25,172 nucleotides of DNA from Branchiostoma floridae (lineage: Eukaryota; Chordata; Leptocardii; Amphioxiformes; Branchiostomatidae). The stretch is from contig NC_049989.1 in the NCBI RefSeq assembly GCF_000003815.2, forward strand, positions 12,764,180 to 12,789,351, in the 5' to 3' direction. Positions 9,301-16,153 of the stretch are shown piece after piece. A program made the position numbers and the translations under genes. The notes under the pieces were generated by a model that made no database searches, was not told the origin of the DNA, and saw nothing but the letters and a program-made list of their open reading frames with translations. The stretch's first letter is position 1. The number at the start of each line of letters is the position of its first letter.

Positions 9301-9608
9301 TTGTAAGAGGTGATATTTTTGTTTGCAATGGCTTAATTCAGTAATATGTCCGACTGTTTTTTAGGCACCCAAGTGCGATATGATCTATAATAAATATATA
9401 TTCTAAACATAAAATGCAATTGAACATATAATGTAATAGTATGAATTAGTTTGGATTTCAGAATGACTACAGTGAGCTTATCTAATGATTTCATTTATTT
9501 CTAGTTACAGCATCCTGTGCGAGAGGCCATGGTCCCAAGAACCGAGCCATGTTTTGGATGGCAGCTGGCACACTTGTAGCTCATCTTTTCTTTGATAATG
9601 CTTTGTAG
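137..9608 (+). CDS. Discoidin plus LDLa repeat protein, probably GPI-anchored (11 exons, 5' partial)
   Basis: Joining 137-360, 1659-1811, 2938-3073, 4484-4595, 5095-5171, 5503-5622, 5755-5868, 6314-6430, 7576-7746, 8362-8727 and 9505-9608 gives 563 codons and a stop in one frame. Every intron is GT...AG. Residues 9-170 form a discoidin (F5/8C) domain, with ASS, ARLNN, PWLE, GVITQGAYNLDHWVTSYKL and the QGNTD motif in the usual order. Residues 174-211, 219-272, 275-309, 317-350, 362-397 and 413-450 are six LDLa modules. The calcium-site pattern CDG..DC...DE is clear in the second, third (as CDD), fifth and sixth. A Thr/Glu/Gln-rich stalk (about 452-529) precedes a hydrophobic C-terminus (544-559) that resembles a GPI signal. 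Proteins of this design act outside the cell in adhesion or ligand binding; the ligand here is unknown. Most LDLa modules sit in phase 1-1 exons, typical of exon shuffling. I recognise the architecture but no specific ortholog, so no symbol is given. Confidence 0.85.
1128..1250. repeat. Degenerate 61-bp tandem duplication in intron 1
   Basis: The string gtaggttta recurs at 1131 and 1192, and ccagggatagt recurs at matching offsets. The segment appears twice in tandem and is diverged. It lies in the 1.3-kb intron between exons 1 and 2, in which I see no further gene. Confidence 0.6.
1528..1620 (+). mobile_element. 3' end of a non-LTR retrotransposon with (ATTC)n tail
   Basis: About 70 bp ending gtcgtgcaaaaaaagttc matches the segment at 6493-6585 closely. 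It is followed by an ATTC microsatellite at about 1597-1618. A shared 3' end with a simple-repeat tail is the usual mark of CR1/L2-type LINE copies truncated at the 5' side. The family name is inferred from form only. Confidence 0.6.
1659..1811 (+). CDS. Exon 2: central discoidin segment
   Basis: The acceptor is ctttccag and the donor gtttga at 1812 is weak. The exon is phase 0 at both ends and codes 51 residues starting IQHDRPYIVVGVITQG. The WVTSYKL and WTIYTS motifs are core beta-strands of the discoidin barrel, and an acidic EEEE run follows. Continuity of the domain across both junctions supports the boundaries. Confidence 0.88.
1866..1990. mobile_element. Diverged relative of the 9689 inverted-repeat element
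   Basis: The block around 1935-1980 (ggaaatttggaggtacgtt, then tacctttaata and cagtcactg) matches the right half of the element at 9689-9844. The upstream part (tctcgca..., ctccgtg, caagatg) aligns too. It includes a perfect 14-bp hairpin with arms 1870-1883 and 1891-1904 and a 7-base loop. The outer inverted repeat is degraded. It lies in intron 2, just after exon 2. Confidence 0.6.
2938..3073 (+). CDS. Exon 3: C-terminal discoidin segment
   Basis: The acceptor is tctatttcag and the donor gtaaca at 3074. The exon enters in phase 0 and leaves in phase 1. It encodes IFQGNTDSHRYARNLLD, then FTRFYPLTFHNQIAMRVEVL, which is the usual end of a discoidin domain. The terminal Cys expected right after this strand is absent (Asp instead). 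Confidence 0.9.
3443..3471. repeat. Perfect 13-bp hairpin in intron 3
   Basis: The arms are 3443-3455 (gcattttgccgct) and 3459-3471, an exact reverse complement, with a 3-base loop. Intron 3 is otherwise A/T-rich and without coding signs. Confidence 0.75.
3575..3648 (+). mobile_element. tRNA-derived SINE or tRNA pseudogene remnant
   Basis: tagcgcagtggg at 3582-3593 matches the Pol III A box. gggttcgatt at 3622 matches the B box, at tRNA-like spacing. The T-stem and acceptor stem do not pair well. A T-rich tract follows at 3650-3675. This looks like the head of a SINE or a decayed tRNA copy rather than a working tRNA. Confidence 0.5.
4484..4595 (+). CDS. Exon 4: first LDLa module, main part
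   Basis: The acceptor is tatccatcag and the donor gtagta at 4596 (weak, preceded by AA). The exon enters in phase 1 and exits in phase 2. It codes five of the six module cysteines (residues 174, 181, 185, 192, 198), and the sixth is in exon 5. The acidic calcium ligands after C5 are missing (LPRKYHYGDK), so this is a degenerate LDLa. Without splicing, the frame meets TAG two bases past the donor. Confidence 0.75.
4745..4760. repeat. Perfect 16-bp palindrome
   Basis: atcaaactagtttgat is self-complementary. It is flanked by ggtga and tcacc, which extend the dyad with a one-base bulge. It is in intron 4. Confidence 0.6.
5095..5171 (+). CDS. Exon 5: end of first LDLa and start of second
   Basis: The acceptor is tgttttacag and the donor gtacgt at 5172. 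This 77-base exon completes a Lys codon from exon 4. It supplies the last Cys of module 1 (residue 211) and two Cys of module 2 (219 and 232). It is not a symmetric exon, unlike the later LDLa exons. Confidence 0.75.
5503..5622 (+). CDS. Exon 6: second LDLa module, calcium-site half
   Basis: The acceptor AG is at 5501-5502 and a strong donor gtaagt at 5623. It is a phase 1-1 exon. It holds four Cys and the motif ACDGRVDCSTGKDEANC, a textbook LDLa calcium-binding end with the DE pair. Confidence 0.88.
5755..5868 (+). CDS. Exon 7: third LDLa module
   Basis: The acceptor is cgttaacag and the donor gtacgt at 5869. It is a phase 1-1 exon coding one complete LDLa with Cys at residues 275, 279, 287, 294, 300 and 309. 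The ending DDIEDCLDGKDEQRC keeps the calcium ligands. The 132-base intron before it has no stop in frame. Confidence 0.9.
6314..6430 (+). CDS. Exon 8: fourth LDLa module with four cysteines
   Basis: The acceptor is ctgataacag and the donor gtaaac at 6431. It is a phase 1-1 exon. Cys 317, 321, 327 and 340 stand for C1, C2, C3 and C5. The C4 and C6 positions are replaced (LELGNGHWDC, then EDETPNY). It carries the N-glycosylation sequon NVT at 324-326. Confidence 0.78.
6493..6585 (+). mobile_element. LINE 3' end, second copy of the 1528 repeat
   Basis: The stretch matches 1528-1620 and includes gtacaaatgtcgtgcaataa followed by agttcatt. Here the AATAAA is intact. It lies in intron 8. Confidence 0.6.
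6598..6985 (+). pseudogene. CR1/L2-like LINE: end of reverse-transcriptase ORF plus 3' UTR
   Basis: From 6685 the frame reads SRLWDELPQAIKQSCSLSVF, then KHRLANWSD and TGA at 6772-6774. Just upstream, SYRSSFLPQA lies in the same frame (from 6655). The 'SFLPRASRLWNSLP...FK..L' pattern is the classic C-terminus of CR1/L2/Jockey-type ORF2 proteins. A single-base frameshift separates it from GHRST upstream. The 3' UTR runs to AATAAATCAAATCAAATC at about 6960, a (TCAAA)n-like tail. It is a 5'-truncated, dead copy in intron 8. Confidence 0.75.
7576..7746 (+). CDS. Exon 9: fifth LDLa module
   Basis: The acceptor is gcctcaacag and a strong donor gtaagt at 7747. It is a phase 1-1 exon with six Cys (residues 362, 366, 375, 382, 388, 397). 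The end CDGDEDCVEGEDEQMC is rich in calcium ligands. A sequon NCT lies at 365-367. A short Ser/Thr linker follows. Confidence 0.9.
8011..8205. mobile_element. CTGTAAAT-type miniature element, decayed copy
   Basis: It begins TA then ctgtaaatgttcgcggtg. The inverted internal block ccaccgcgaacatt lies at about 8091. The same layout is seen at 17971-18179. The right end is too diverged to fix, so about 8205 is a guess. It lies in intron 9. Confidence 0.6.
8362..8727 (+). CDS. Exon 10: sixth LDLa module and repetitive stalk
   Basis: The acceptor is ttttgaaag and the donor gtaaac at 8728. It is a phase 1-1 exon and the longest of the gene. Residues 413-450 are a complete LDLa ending CDGHPDCVLQEDEEGC. 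The rest, to residue 529, is a stalk rich in Thr, Glu, Gln, Pro and Gly with repeats of the type AQEPSEETT, GQEPSQETT, GQEGIREPT and GQESTYG. Such stalks usually carry O-glycans and lift modules away from the membrane. Confidence 0.88.
9053..9168. mobile_element. Inverted-repeat element in intron 10
   Basis: The 40-base arms at 9053-9092 and 9129-9168 are reverse complements with four mismatches, around a 36-base centre. A 14-base string ccaagagttttatt also occurs at about 9021 and 9105 as a direct repeat. It is a likely miniature inverted-repeat transposon or fold-back; the target duplication is unclear. Confidence 0.65.
9505..9608 (+). CDS. Exon 11: last coding exon with GPI-signal-like tail
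   Basis: The acceptor is catttatttctag and the stop TAG is at 9606-9608. It begins VTASCARGHGPKNR, where the small residues S533, C534 and A535 are possible omega sites. A 16-residue hydrophobic run follows (AMFWMAAGTLVAHLFF), and the protein ends four residues later. With no basic cytoplasmic tail this fits GPI attachment better than a transmembrane anchor. That is an inference from sequence form. Confidence 0.8.
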
Positions 9609-9665
9609 ACAATGCTTGAGTCTTTTTTAATTTCACATAGCAGAAATAACAATAATAACAAATGG

Positions 9666-9671
9666 AATAAA
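9666..9671 (+). terminator. Polyadenylation signal AATAAA
   Basis: AATAAA lies 58 bases after the stop of the discoidin-LDLa gene. Cleavage would be expected 10-30 bases further on, at about 9681-9701, which is the left edge of the next element. Confidence 0.7.
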
Positions 9672-9688
9672 GTAAGTTACTACATGTA

Positions 9689-9844
9689 TCAATTTTCTTC
9701 GAACAGTGACTATTTATTCTCGCACGATCGAGATCGAGACTAGACCATTAATATTCTCCGTGTCCAAGATGTACTGACAGACATCGAAATTTTGGAGGTA
9801 CGTTCTCTACCTTTAATAGATAGTCACTGTTCGAAGAAAATTGA
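9689..9844. mobile_element. TA-flanked miniature inverted-repeat element (156 bp)
   Basis: The terminal inverted repeats at 9688-9713 and 9820-9845 are perfect over 26 bases and include one base of TA on each side. TA at 9687-9688 and 9845-9846 is the likely target duplication, as in Tc1/mariner-type elements. A related copy is at 1866-1990. There is no coding capacity, so it depends on a transposase elsewhere. Confidence 0.8.
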
Positions 9845-9849
9845 TAGTA

Positions 9850-10815
9850 ACTTTAAACATACGTGACTGATGAACCTTTTCCACGCCATTTGCGTGAATT
9901 GATGTAGGCGTGATAAACATTTAATTTGGAAAGCACATCTGCACCTTTGTCGAAAGGCTTTGATTTGTATATCCATATTCATAAGGTTACTACTGGCAAC
10001 ATGGGTCTATATTCTATAGGGTGTTTGTTTAAACATTAATTTGTTAGGTGTGAAATTGGCTTTAAGGTAAACTGTACATGTAGGTCGTACAAAGCCAATT
10101 TCCTTATTTCATACACCTTAGTTCTGTAGAAAAATTCATATTCCTGATGCAACTAGACAAACCATCGATCATAAAACATATCTGCTCTTTTATCTCCACT
10201 ATAACAGAAAGGCGAGGAGAAGTTGAATTTATCCAGCAATAGTCTCATTTTGTATCTGTGAACTGTATCTTTTCAACATGTCTTGTTGTGACCTGTACTT
10301 AGCCCGGTGTGGCAAAAATGTGCAATTAAGGTCTTCATTCATTCAATAACCAAGCTCTTTAGGTTGCATAGAGCAATTTTGAACTAAAAAAGCGCACTTA
10401 ATGCATATCGATGAAGTATCTGCGTAGCGGTCAGCACTTATTATATAGGGGTTAACACTATAGATTTGGGGATTGTCAATGCAAACAAGAAATTTAATGG
10501 AAATGATAGCATTTGACATATTCCTGCGAGATACTTTCATATTTGATCCATTATCCTTTAATGGCGTTTATTTAGATTCTTATTACATTGTAATTTTCCT
10601 AATATGTAATATGTTAAGCTGGGAATTGATTGTGCGTTATGTTATTAAATGCGCTTCAATTTGTAAAGTCAAAATAAGGTTGACCAATTCATTCCTGGAA
10701 TGTATAAAATCTTAACCAAGCTTACATAATAAATACCATGAATGAATACTCTCTGAGGTTAAGACATTTTCTTGGACCCCAAGCAAGGTGGGCGTTGTCT
10801 CCCCTAGCTTGCTGT
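9850..10815. other. A/T-rich spacer, no gene seen
   Basis: No exon-like frame or element boundary is visible. A 12-base inverted repeat (gaaattggcttt at 10052-10063, complement at 10091-10102) forms a possible hairpin. The rest is unique-looking noncoding sequence. Confidence 0.5.
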
Positions 10816-10819
10816 ACAT

Positions 10820-11938
10820 CTTTTTTCACCGTTGACGCTAGCTGAATGTTCTTGACTTTTAAACGTTATGGTGTCAAGATTAAAAAATGTGCGTTACTTT
10901 AAGTAACACAATTGCATAGTAATATCCGTGGACAGAAAGCAAATAGTTACTTGAGTACTAAAAATTACTTCGTAACTTTTCTAGAAGGCTTGGAAACTAT
11001 TCGGATTAACTACGAAATTCCGGGCACCCGGAAAGCTCCTTTTTCACCGTTGACGCTGAATGTCTTTAACATTCAAACGTCATGGCGTCATGATTACAAA
11101 GTGTGCGTGACTTTAATCAATAGAATTGCATAGTAATACCCGTGGACAGAAAGCAGAAAATCATCTGAGTACTAAAAATTACTTTGTTACTTTTCTACAA
11201 GGCTTGGCAACTATTCGGATTAACCGCGAAAGTCGGGCACCCGGAAAGCTTCTTTTTCACCGTTGACGCTGAATATTCTTAACTTTCAAACGTTATGGCG
11301 TCAAGATTACAAAGTGTGCGTTACTTTAGTCACTTGAAATGCATAGTAATATCCGTGTACAGAAAGCAAAAGGCACCCGAGTACTGAAAATTACTTTCTT
11401 ACTTTTCTACAAGGCTTTGAAATTATTCGGATTAACCGCGAAAGTCGGGCACCCGGAAAGCTCCCTTTTCACCGTTGAAGCTCACTGCTCGTAACTTTCA
11501 AACGTTATGGCGTCAAGATTACAAAGTGTGCGTTACTTTAGTTACTTGAATTGCATAGTAATACCAGTGGACAGAGAGCAGAAAGTCAATTTCTTACTTT
11601 TCTACAAGGCTTTGAAACCATTCCGGCATTCGGATTAACCGCGAAAGTCGGGCACCCGAAAAGTTCCCTTTTCACCGCTGACGATGAACGTTCGTAACTT
11701 TCAAACGACATGGCGTCAAGATTACAAAGTGTGCGTTACTTTAATTACTTGAATTCAAAGGTATTACACGTGGACAGAAAGCAAAAAGTCACCTAAAGTC
11801 AAATTATCTGAGTACATATTACTCTTTTCTACAAGGCTTGAAAACTATTCGGATAAACCGCGAACGTCGGAGACACGGAAAGCTCCTTTGTCACCGTTGA
11901 CGCTAAATGTTCGTAACTTTCCAACGTTATTGCCTTAG
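10820..11938. repeat. Satellite-like tandem array, unit about 213 bp, five copies
   Basis: caccgttgacgct and close variants begin at 10827, 11045, 11258, 11470, 11673 and 11892, so spacings are 218, 213, 212, 203 and 219. Each unit shares cgttatggcgtcaagattac, gtgtgcgttactt, gcatagtaata, gtggacagaaagca, tctacaaggctt and gggcacccggaaagct. The last unit breaks off near 11938. Units are diverged and no frame is kept, so the array is noncoding. Confidence 0.9.
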
Positions 11939-11939
11939 A

Positions 11940-12850
11940 ATGAGAGCTCCAAAACAAACTTCTAGTGTTTCAGGCACCCAACGCTTCTAGAACTGCCTTC
12001 ACGGTACACGCAATGCCCTCTCATGAAGATTGTGGAACCTTTGATTTAGAAACAAACTGCATTTCTGTTAGGGTTCGTTAGGTGGCATCTCTGTACCATA
12101 AACTTAAAGCAAAGTTCTGATAATTCTAAAACCAACTTCGAATTATGTTTTGTCAGAAAAAAATGTAGAGGGCTTTACTCAATGGAAAAAATGACAAACA
12201 GCACAATATTTTCAAGTTAAAGTTTTTATGTTTCTTCAAAAGTGTCAGTTAACAATCTAATAAAATCACCAAAGTTAAAAAATAAAATAACATGATTAAA
12301 ATGTTACCATGTATAGTGAAACAATAATGTCACAATTCATTTCTACACAATAAGAACACTAAACATGAAAACATTTTTGACAATATATATCCAACATTTT
12401 GTTACTTAGTCCATTAACGAAGAATAAAACCATATGACAGACTGGGTGTTTGAGTGAGCAGTTGAAGCTTGTACTTGAAACAACTAAATTTAAAACAAAT
12501 GGACAGTCACTTAATAGTAAACAGTGATGGTAACCTGGTCTAGTCCACTATTGTTTCAACCTATGATATATCAAATGCAGCTGGTAGACTTCTATTAACA
12601 ACTATTCATTCATACTGGTTACAAAAATACTGCAAGGCAAATCTTGAGACTTTTGGTTCCTTCTGAAACACTGAGCATAACATTGGAACAGAAAAATGAG
12701 AAGACTTTATGTACACCATTTGGTCCCATGAAATGGTATCAATAACACTATATACATTTGCTAGCAACATACTAAGTACATTCTGCATCTATTTACAAGC
12801 ATTGCTCTGATAGAACTATAAAAATACATTCTACATGTAAATCCACTCTG
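11940..12850. other. A/T-rich stretch, possible 3' UTR of the minus-strand gene
   Basis: I see no coding sign on either strand. It lies downstream of the minus-strand terminal exon at 13404-13490, so part may be transcribed. No clear minus-strand AATAAA (plus-strand TTTATT) was found to fix the end. Confidence 0.35.
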
Positions 12851-12889
12851 TGATTGGCAGAGAAACAACCAATGAGAAGTCGATATGGT

Positions 12890-13300
12890 TTGGAGTCTTC
12901 TCACATTTGGTCCAGAGATTGTGTCCTTCATCCTCATTGAACAATGGTGGATCAATTCTTTCTGTCCTCAATTCTCATTGGCCAACAGTTGATGATTCTT
13001 TCCTGACCAGTCGTCTGATTGGACAACGGTGGCTGAATTCTCCCTGTACTGAATTCTCATTGGTCATCATTTGATGATTTCTTGCTGTCCTGCATCCTCA
13101 TCATTGCCTCATTGGACAATGATGGCAGACGTTTTCCTGTCCTGAATTCTCATTGGTCAACAGTTGATGACTTTATCCTGTCCTGTCTCCTCATTGGGCA
13201 ATGATGACTCACATTTTCCTCTCCTGAATTCTCATTGGCCAGCAGTGCCTGATTTCTTCCTATCCTGCCTTCTCATTGGACAATGTAGGGTCATTCCCTC
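12890..13300. repeat. 41-bp minisatellite with an ATTGG box in nearly every unit
   Basis: ATTGG occurs at 12977, 13018, 13059, 13111, 13152, 13193, 13234 and 13275. Spacing is exactly 41 except one of 52. ATTGA at 12936 extends the period left. The units share ctcattggncaa, gatgattt and cctgtcctg. ATTGG is the reverse of CCAAT, the NF-Y site, but the array lies where the minus-strand gene would have its 3' UTR, so a promoter role is not implied. Confidence 0.88.
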
Positions 13301-13403
13301 CAAGCAACTTTTTATATTGTGCATTCAGATGACTGATCTGCATTGTCTCCTGTTGAAGTAATTCTCCACAAATAGAGTACAATAGCCTTGCAGGCCTTGT
13401 TGG

Positions 13404-13490
13404 CTACTTTAACCGGACTTCGAAGCAGAGGAAGTTGATGGTCTCACACTCGGGTGGTTGGCAGGCACAAGCACAGTCACAGTCCCCACA
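13404..13490 (-). CDS. Cysteine-rich terminal exon of an unidentified gene
   Basis: On the minus strand an acceptor (tctatacag, AG at 13491-13492) leads into 28 codons and a TAG (13404-13406). The frame begins CGDCDCACACQPPEC and ends FLCFEVRLK, with seven Cys in the first 22 residues. Such dense CxC clusters recall the C-terminal end of I-mfa (MyoD family inhibitor) domains, but I do not recognise a match and the call is left open. Phase 0 is assumed; a second phase is also open but has no Cys pattern. Upstream exons would lie at higher coordinates and were not found with certainty. The acceptor region is duplicated next door. Confidence 0.5.
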   Translation of the reverse strand, partial: CGDCDCACACQPPECETINFLCFEVRLK

Positions 13491-13661
13491 CTGTATAGAC
13501 AGGAACATACAATGTACATGATTAGTTAGGCAACCGCTCAGTTAGTCAATAAACAAATACCTTACCTAGTCCCATCCTCAGTCACAGTCCCTACACTGTG
13601 GACAGGAACATACATGATTAGTTAGGCAACCACTCAGTTAGTCAATAAACAATACCTTACC
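13474..13661. repeat. Tandem duplication (105-bp offset) of a splice-acceptor region
   Basis: 13474-13566 and 13579-13661 are near copies, sharing cagtcacagtcc, gacaggaacatac, tgattagttaggcaacc, ctcagttagtcaataaac and ataccttacc. The duplicated part covers the minus-strand acceptor and the first 17 bases of the Cys-rich exon. Confidence 0.85.
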
Positions 13662-13706
13662 ATCCATCCATCCATCCATCCATTCATTCCATCCATCCAT
13701 TCCATC
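13661..13706. repeat. (CATC)n microsatellite
   Basis: Six catc units and imperfect continuations (cattcattcc) form a simple repeat adjoining the duplicated segment. Confidence 0.9.
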
Positions 13707-13709
13707 AAA

Positions 13710-14272
13710 TTCTGCTTAACCTTATAAGTTACTAGTCTATTGTTGGAAAAGGCTATCACAACACCAGCCACTACTAGTTACACAACATACATGTACTTCT
13801 ATTTTCCTTTTCTTTTTAAGAGCCTGTTTCACAGTGATTCTTTTATTGCAGTTGGTCTGTTACAATATTTGGTGATTGACATGTAATAGTTAGCGTGTTT
13901 GACATACAATACGTAACATGTAGAACACAGAAATACTGAGATATTGTGTCTTTGAAAAAGGCACTTGAGACAACTTTCCTCACTCCACCCAGGTGTAAAA
14001 ATGGGTACCAGAATTTGTTTGGGAGGTGAAAAGGCAACAAAATTAGAGGAATGAGCTCCACCTTCCAATACTGTGCCCTAGACACAGTGGATAACAACTG
14101 CCCCTATATATACAGCCTCCAAAACAGGCTATGGGAATACCTTTTACGTTTACTTGTACCTTATTGCAGGATATGGATAAACTTGCAGCTATTTCCTACT
14201 TAAGTAACACACTTTGATGCAGTACAGCAAGATACATGTTTAAACAGATTGTCATTTATATTACTTATAAGG
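13710..14272. other. Noncoding stretch, possible intron of the minus-strand gene
   Basis: No supported exon or element. Short minus-strand frames here overlap each other in two phases and lack splice context, so they look like chance. Confidence 0.35.
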
Positions 14273-14534
14273 CAGGGTTCTAGCCAGCATCCGTCCTTCA
14301 ATGGAATTTTGCTGCTGGGGACGGACAAAAATTTTGCCCATTCCATCCTCTGTGACGAACAAGAATCTGTATATACTGAGGTACAGTATTGAACCAAGCT
14401 AAGAAGAAATTGCATTTCAAAGTGTCTTGATTTTTTTCTAAATTTGCAAGGAAGCATTCCCCGAACCTACCTAGGATTATTGCACCTTGGCAGGATTTCC
14501 AGGACAAAAGAAATACAGGCTGGTTTAAACACTG
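14273..14534. mobile_element. hAT-like miniature element, degraded right end
   Basis: The left end cagggttctagccagc and the gtccttc...gacgg motif match the elements at 16373, 18500 and 20736. The right end caggctggtttaaacactg is a decayed form of the family terminus. No target duplication is visible. Confidence 0.6.
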
Positions 14535-15333
14535 GTCCTCATAACCTGACAACTTTGAATTCTCATCAATTGTACAATCATTCACATGTACTTACTGGTA
14601 TTATTGGATCACAGTTTTGTATATAGTTATTAGCCACCAATTTTGTCAGTTGTGATTTGTCATAGAGCTAATACCAGTAATGTCATTACAGCAGCGGATT
14701 AAGAAAAGGTCTCAATTGCCACTGCTTGAAATGAAGCGTCAATCATAATTAGAAAACAAAATAAAGCCGTCATTGTTTCCGCCCATGTTTTTCCATTGGG
14801 CCACAGGAAGTCAATTCTATGGATGACATCAATGCGCTAAATGACATTACTTTTCGCTTGATTTCGGAAAATAACTATTTTTTTCCTCTTCGGGGATGGT
14901 CAGACCAAAATAGGGAAACATGTTGTGTTGTAGCCTAATAATCATCCTTGTAGAAGTGACACTAGGGAGGTAGCCATAACTGTAGTAACTGTTGCAGCAG
15001 TGAAACTTGTTGGATAGTTGTAAAAGTGCTACCAATATGGAAGCCAATATAGTTGTCAACTTGGCAAGTGATGCCAGTGTACCACACAAGTATCACTTTA
15101 CTACCCTAGTTTACTTCAGTCTTTAATAGAGGAATGAATGCCTTGTTAGTCGTGATGTCACGTTTTGTCACTTCAATTCTTGTTACAACATTTATGGTGT
15201 TTATTTTGAAAATTTAGCTTTTTTTCCTCATCTTGTTAATTTTGCCATATCTCAACTTTTTTTATAGTCTGCATAGGATGTCATCCATAAAATTTACTTG
15301 CTGCGGCCTTATGTTGGCCTAAAATTGCATCAG
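14535..15333. other. Noncoding stretch, no gene supported
   Basis: A minus-strand frame of 80 codons at 14847-15089 starts at ATG and has a hydrophobic start. It shows no recognisable domain, and the third codon position is not distinct. I leave it uncalled. Confidence 0.35.
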
Positions 15334-15489
15334 TTACAAGAAAATCACATTTGCATGATCCTCTAACCGGTGGCAAATAGAATTTATAAACTCTCCTAAA
15401 TGTCGCAGACGGTCCGGCGCAACTTGGAGTGGTTTCTTGGCTCGGTTCCGAGACACGAGTCGCCGATATTTGTCCGGATATTGCTTCAT
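15334..15489 (-). CDS. Small ORF in a CpG-rich patch, candidate 5' exon
   Basis: On the minus strand an ATG at 15487-15489 opens 51 codons (MKQYPDKYRRLVSRNRAKKP..., basic, with one Cys) to TAA at 15334. The region 15400-15530 carries about 13 CpG pairs, while its neighbours have few, as expected near a promoter or a recently methylation-free exon. It could be the first coding exon of the minus-strand gene that ends at 13404. A possible in-phase donor (aat then gtgatt, after 15349) is weak. No homology is recognised. Confidence 0.25.
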   Translation of the reverse strand: MKQYPDKYRRLVSRNRAKKPLQVAPDRLRHLGEFINSICHRLEDHANVIFL

Positions 15490-15687
15490 AAGTAGACAGT
15501 TCCCGCCAAAGCTTGGGTCGTTCAATACGAGACCTGGGATCAATTATCCAAAGTGCTCACTTATCTTCATTACAAGCTTCCTTTGGTGTATGCAGCTTTT
15601 CTATATGATCTATACTCACTCACCCCTCTAGTACTTTGTCAAACTTATACATGTCTTGGAACCTTTCTATGGTTGTGTCATGATTTA

Positions 15688-15935
15688 GAATGCTCCAACT
15701 GTTAAAGAGGGTAGTATCAAAAGTTAAAAGTATATCATGTGCTGGAAGAAAAAAGAACTCTGTTCATAAAATATCTTTCTGCTATCACATGCCATGCCCC
15801 AATTGTAAAGGGGCATCAAAAGAAACTGTATGGTATAATACGATGTTAATATTATCTCCCAGAAGTGAAAAAAAAAAACTGTCCACAAAATTATCTTTCT
15901 GCTAACAAAATTGACTTATTAAGAATGCCCCAAAT
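15688..15935. repeat. Degenerate tandem repeat, about 105-130-bp unit, two-plus copies
   Basis: The pattern 'gaatgcyccaa...aaagrggcatcaaaag...aaaaaaactgt.cataaaat.atctttctgcta' occurs at 15688 and 15790. A third copy begins at 15924 (gaatgccccaaatgcc). It has no coding meaning. Confidence 0.6.
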
Positions 15936-16114
15936 GCCAGCAGATTAAGGAACGGGTTAAAGCATTCATTCAAACAGGCGTTCCAACACCCGAAAAGCCC
16001 TCCGTCCACTTTTGGGAGGGCCTGTTGTCATCGAACGAGTCCTCTAGAACCATTCCTTAATTCGCTCATTAACTGACATTCGCACCAAATGGTTAGAATG
16101 TGCAGGTCTCCAGA

Positions 16115-16153
16115 CGGGTAGCAGAAGTGAACATAGGAGCAAACTGCTACCCG
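16115..16153. repeat. 10-bp hairpin
   Basis: cgggtagcag at 16115-16124 is the exact reverse complement of 16144-16153. The rest of 15935-16370 shows no gene. Confidence 0.55.

Noticed and set aside
10912-11133. A 73-codon frame in the satellite
   Set aside because: The frame is not kept in the other units, so it is not a coding repeat.
10820-13300. CRISPR-like arrays
   Set aside because: Units of 213 and 41 bp are contiguous tandem repeats with no unique spacers, in animal nuclear DNA.
12606-13361. Several short frames on both strands through the 41-bp array
   Set aside because: 41 is not a multiple of three. The apparent shared peptides come from the DNA repeat alone.
14847-15089. An 80-codon minus-strand frame with a hydrophobic start
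   Set aside because: No domain, no splice context and no sign of coding bias. A frame of this length is expected by chance.
13404-15489. A two-exon minus-strand gene joining the 15489 ORF to the 13490 exon
   Set aside because: The phases can be made to fit, but the donor is weak and nothing else links them. Both parts are kept as separate low-confidence calls.
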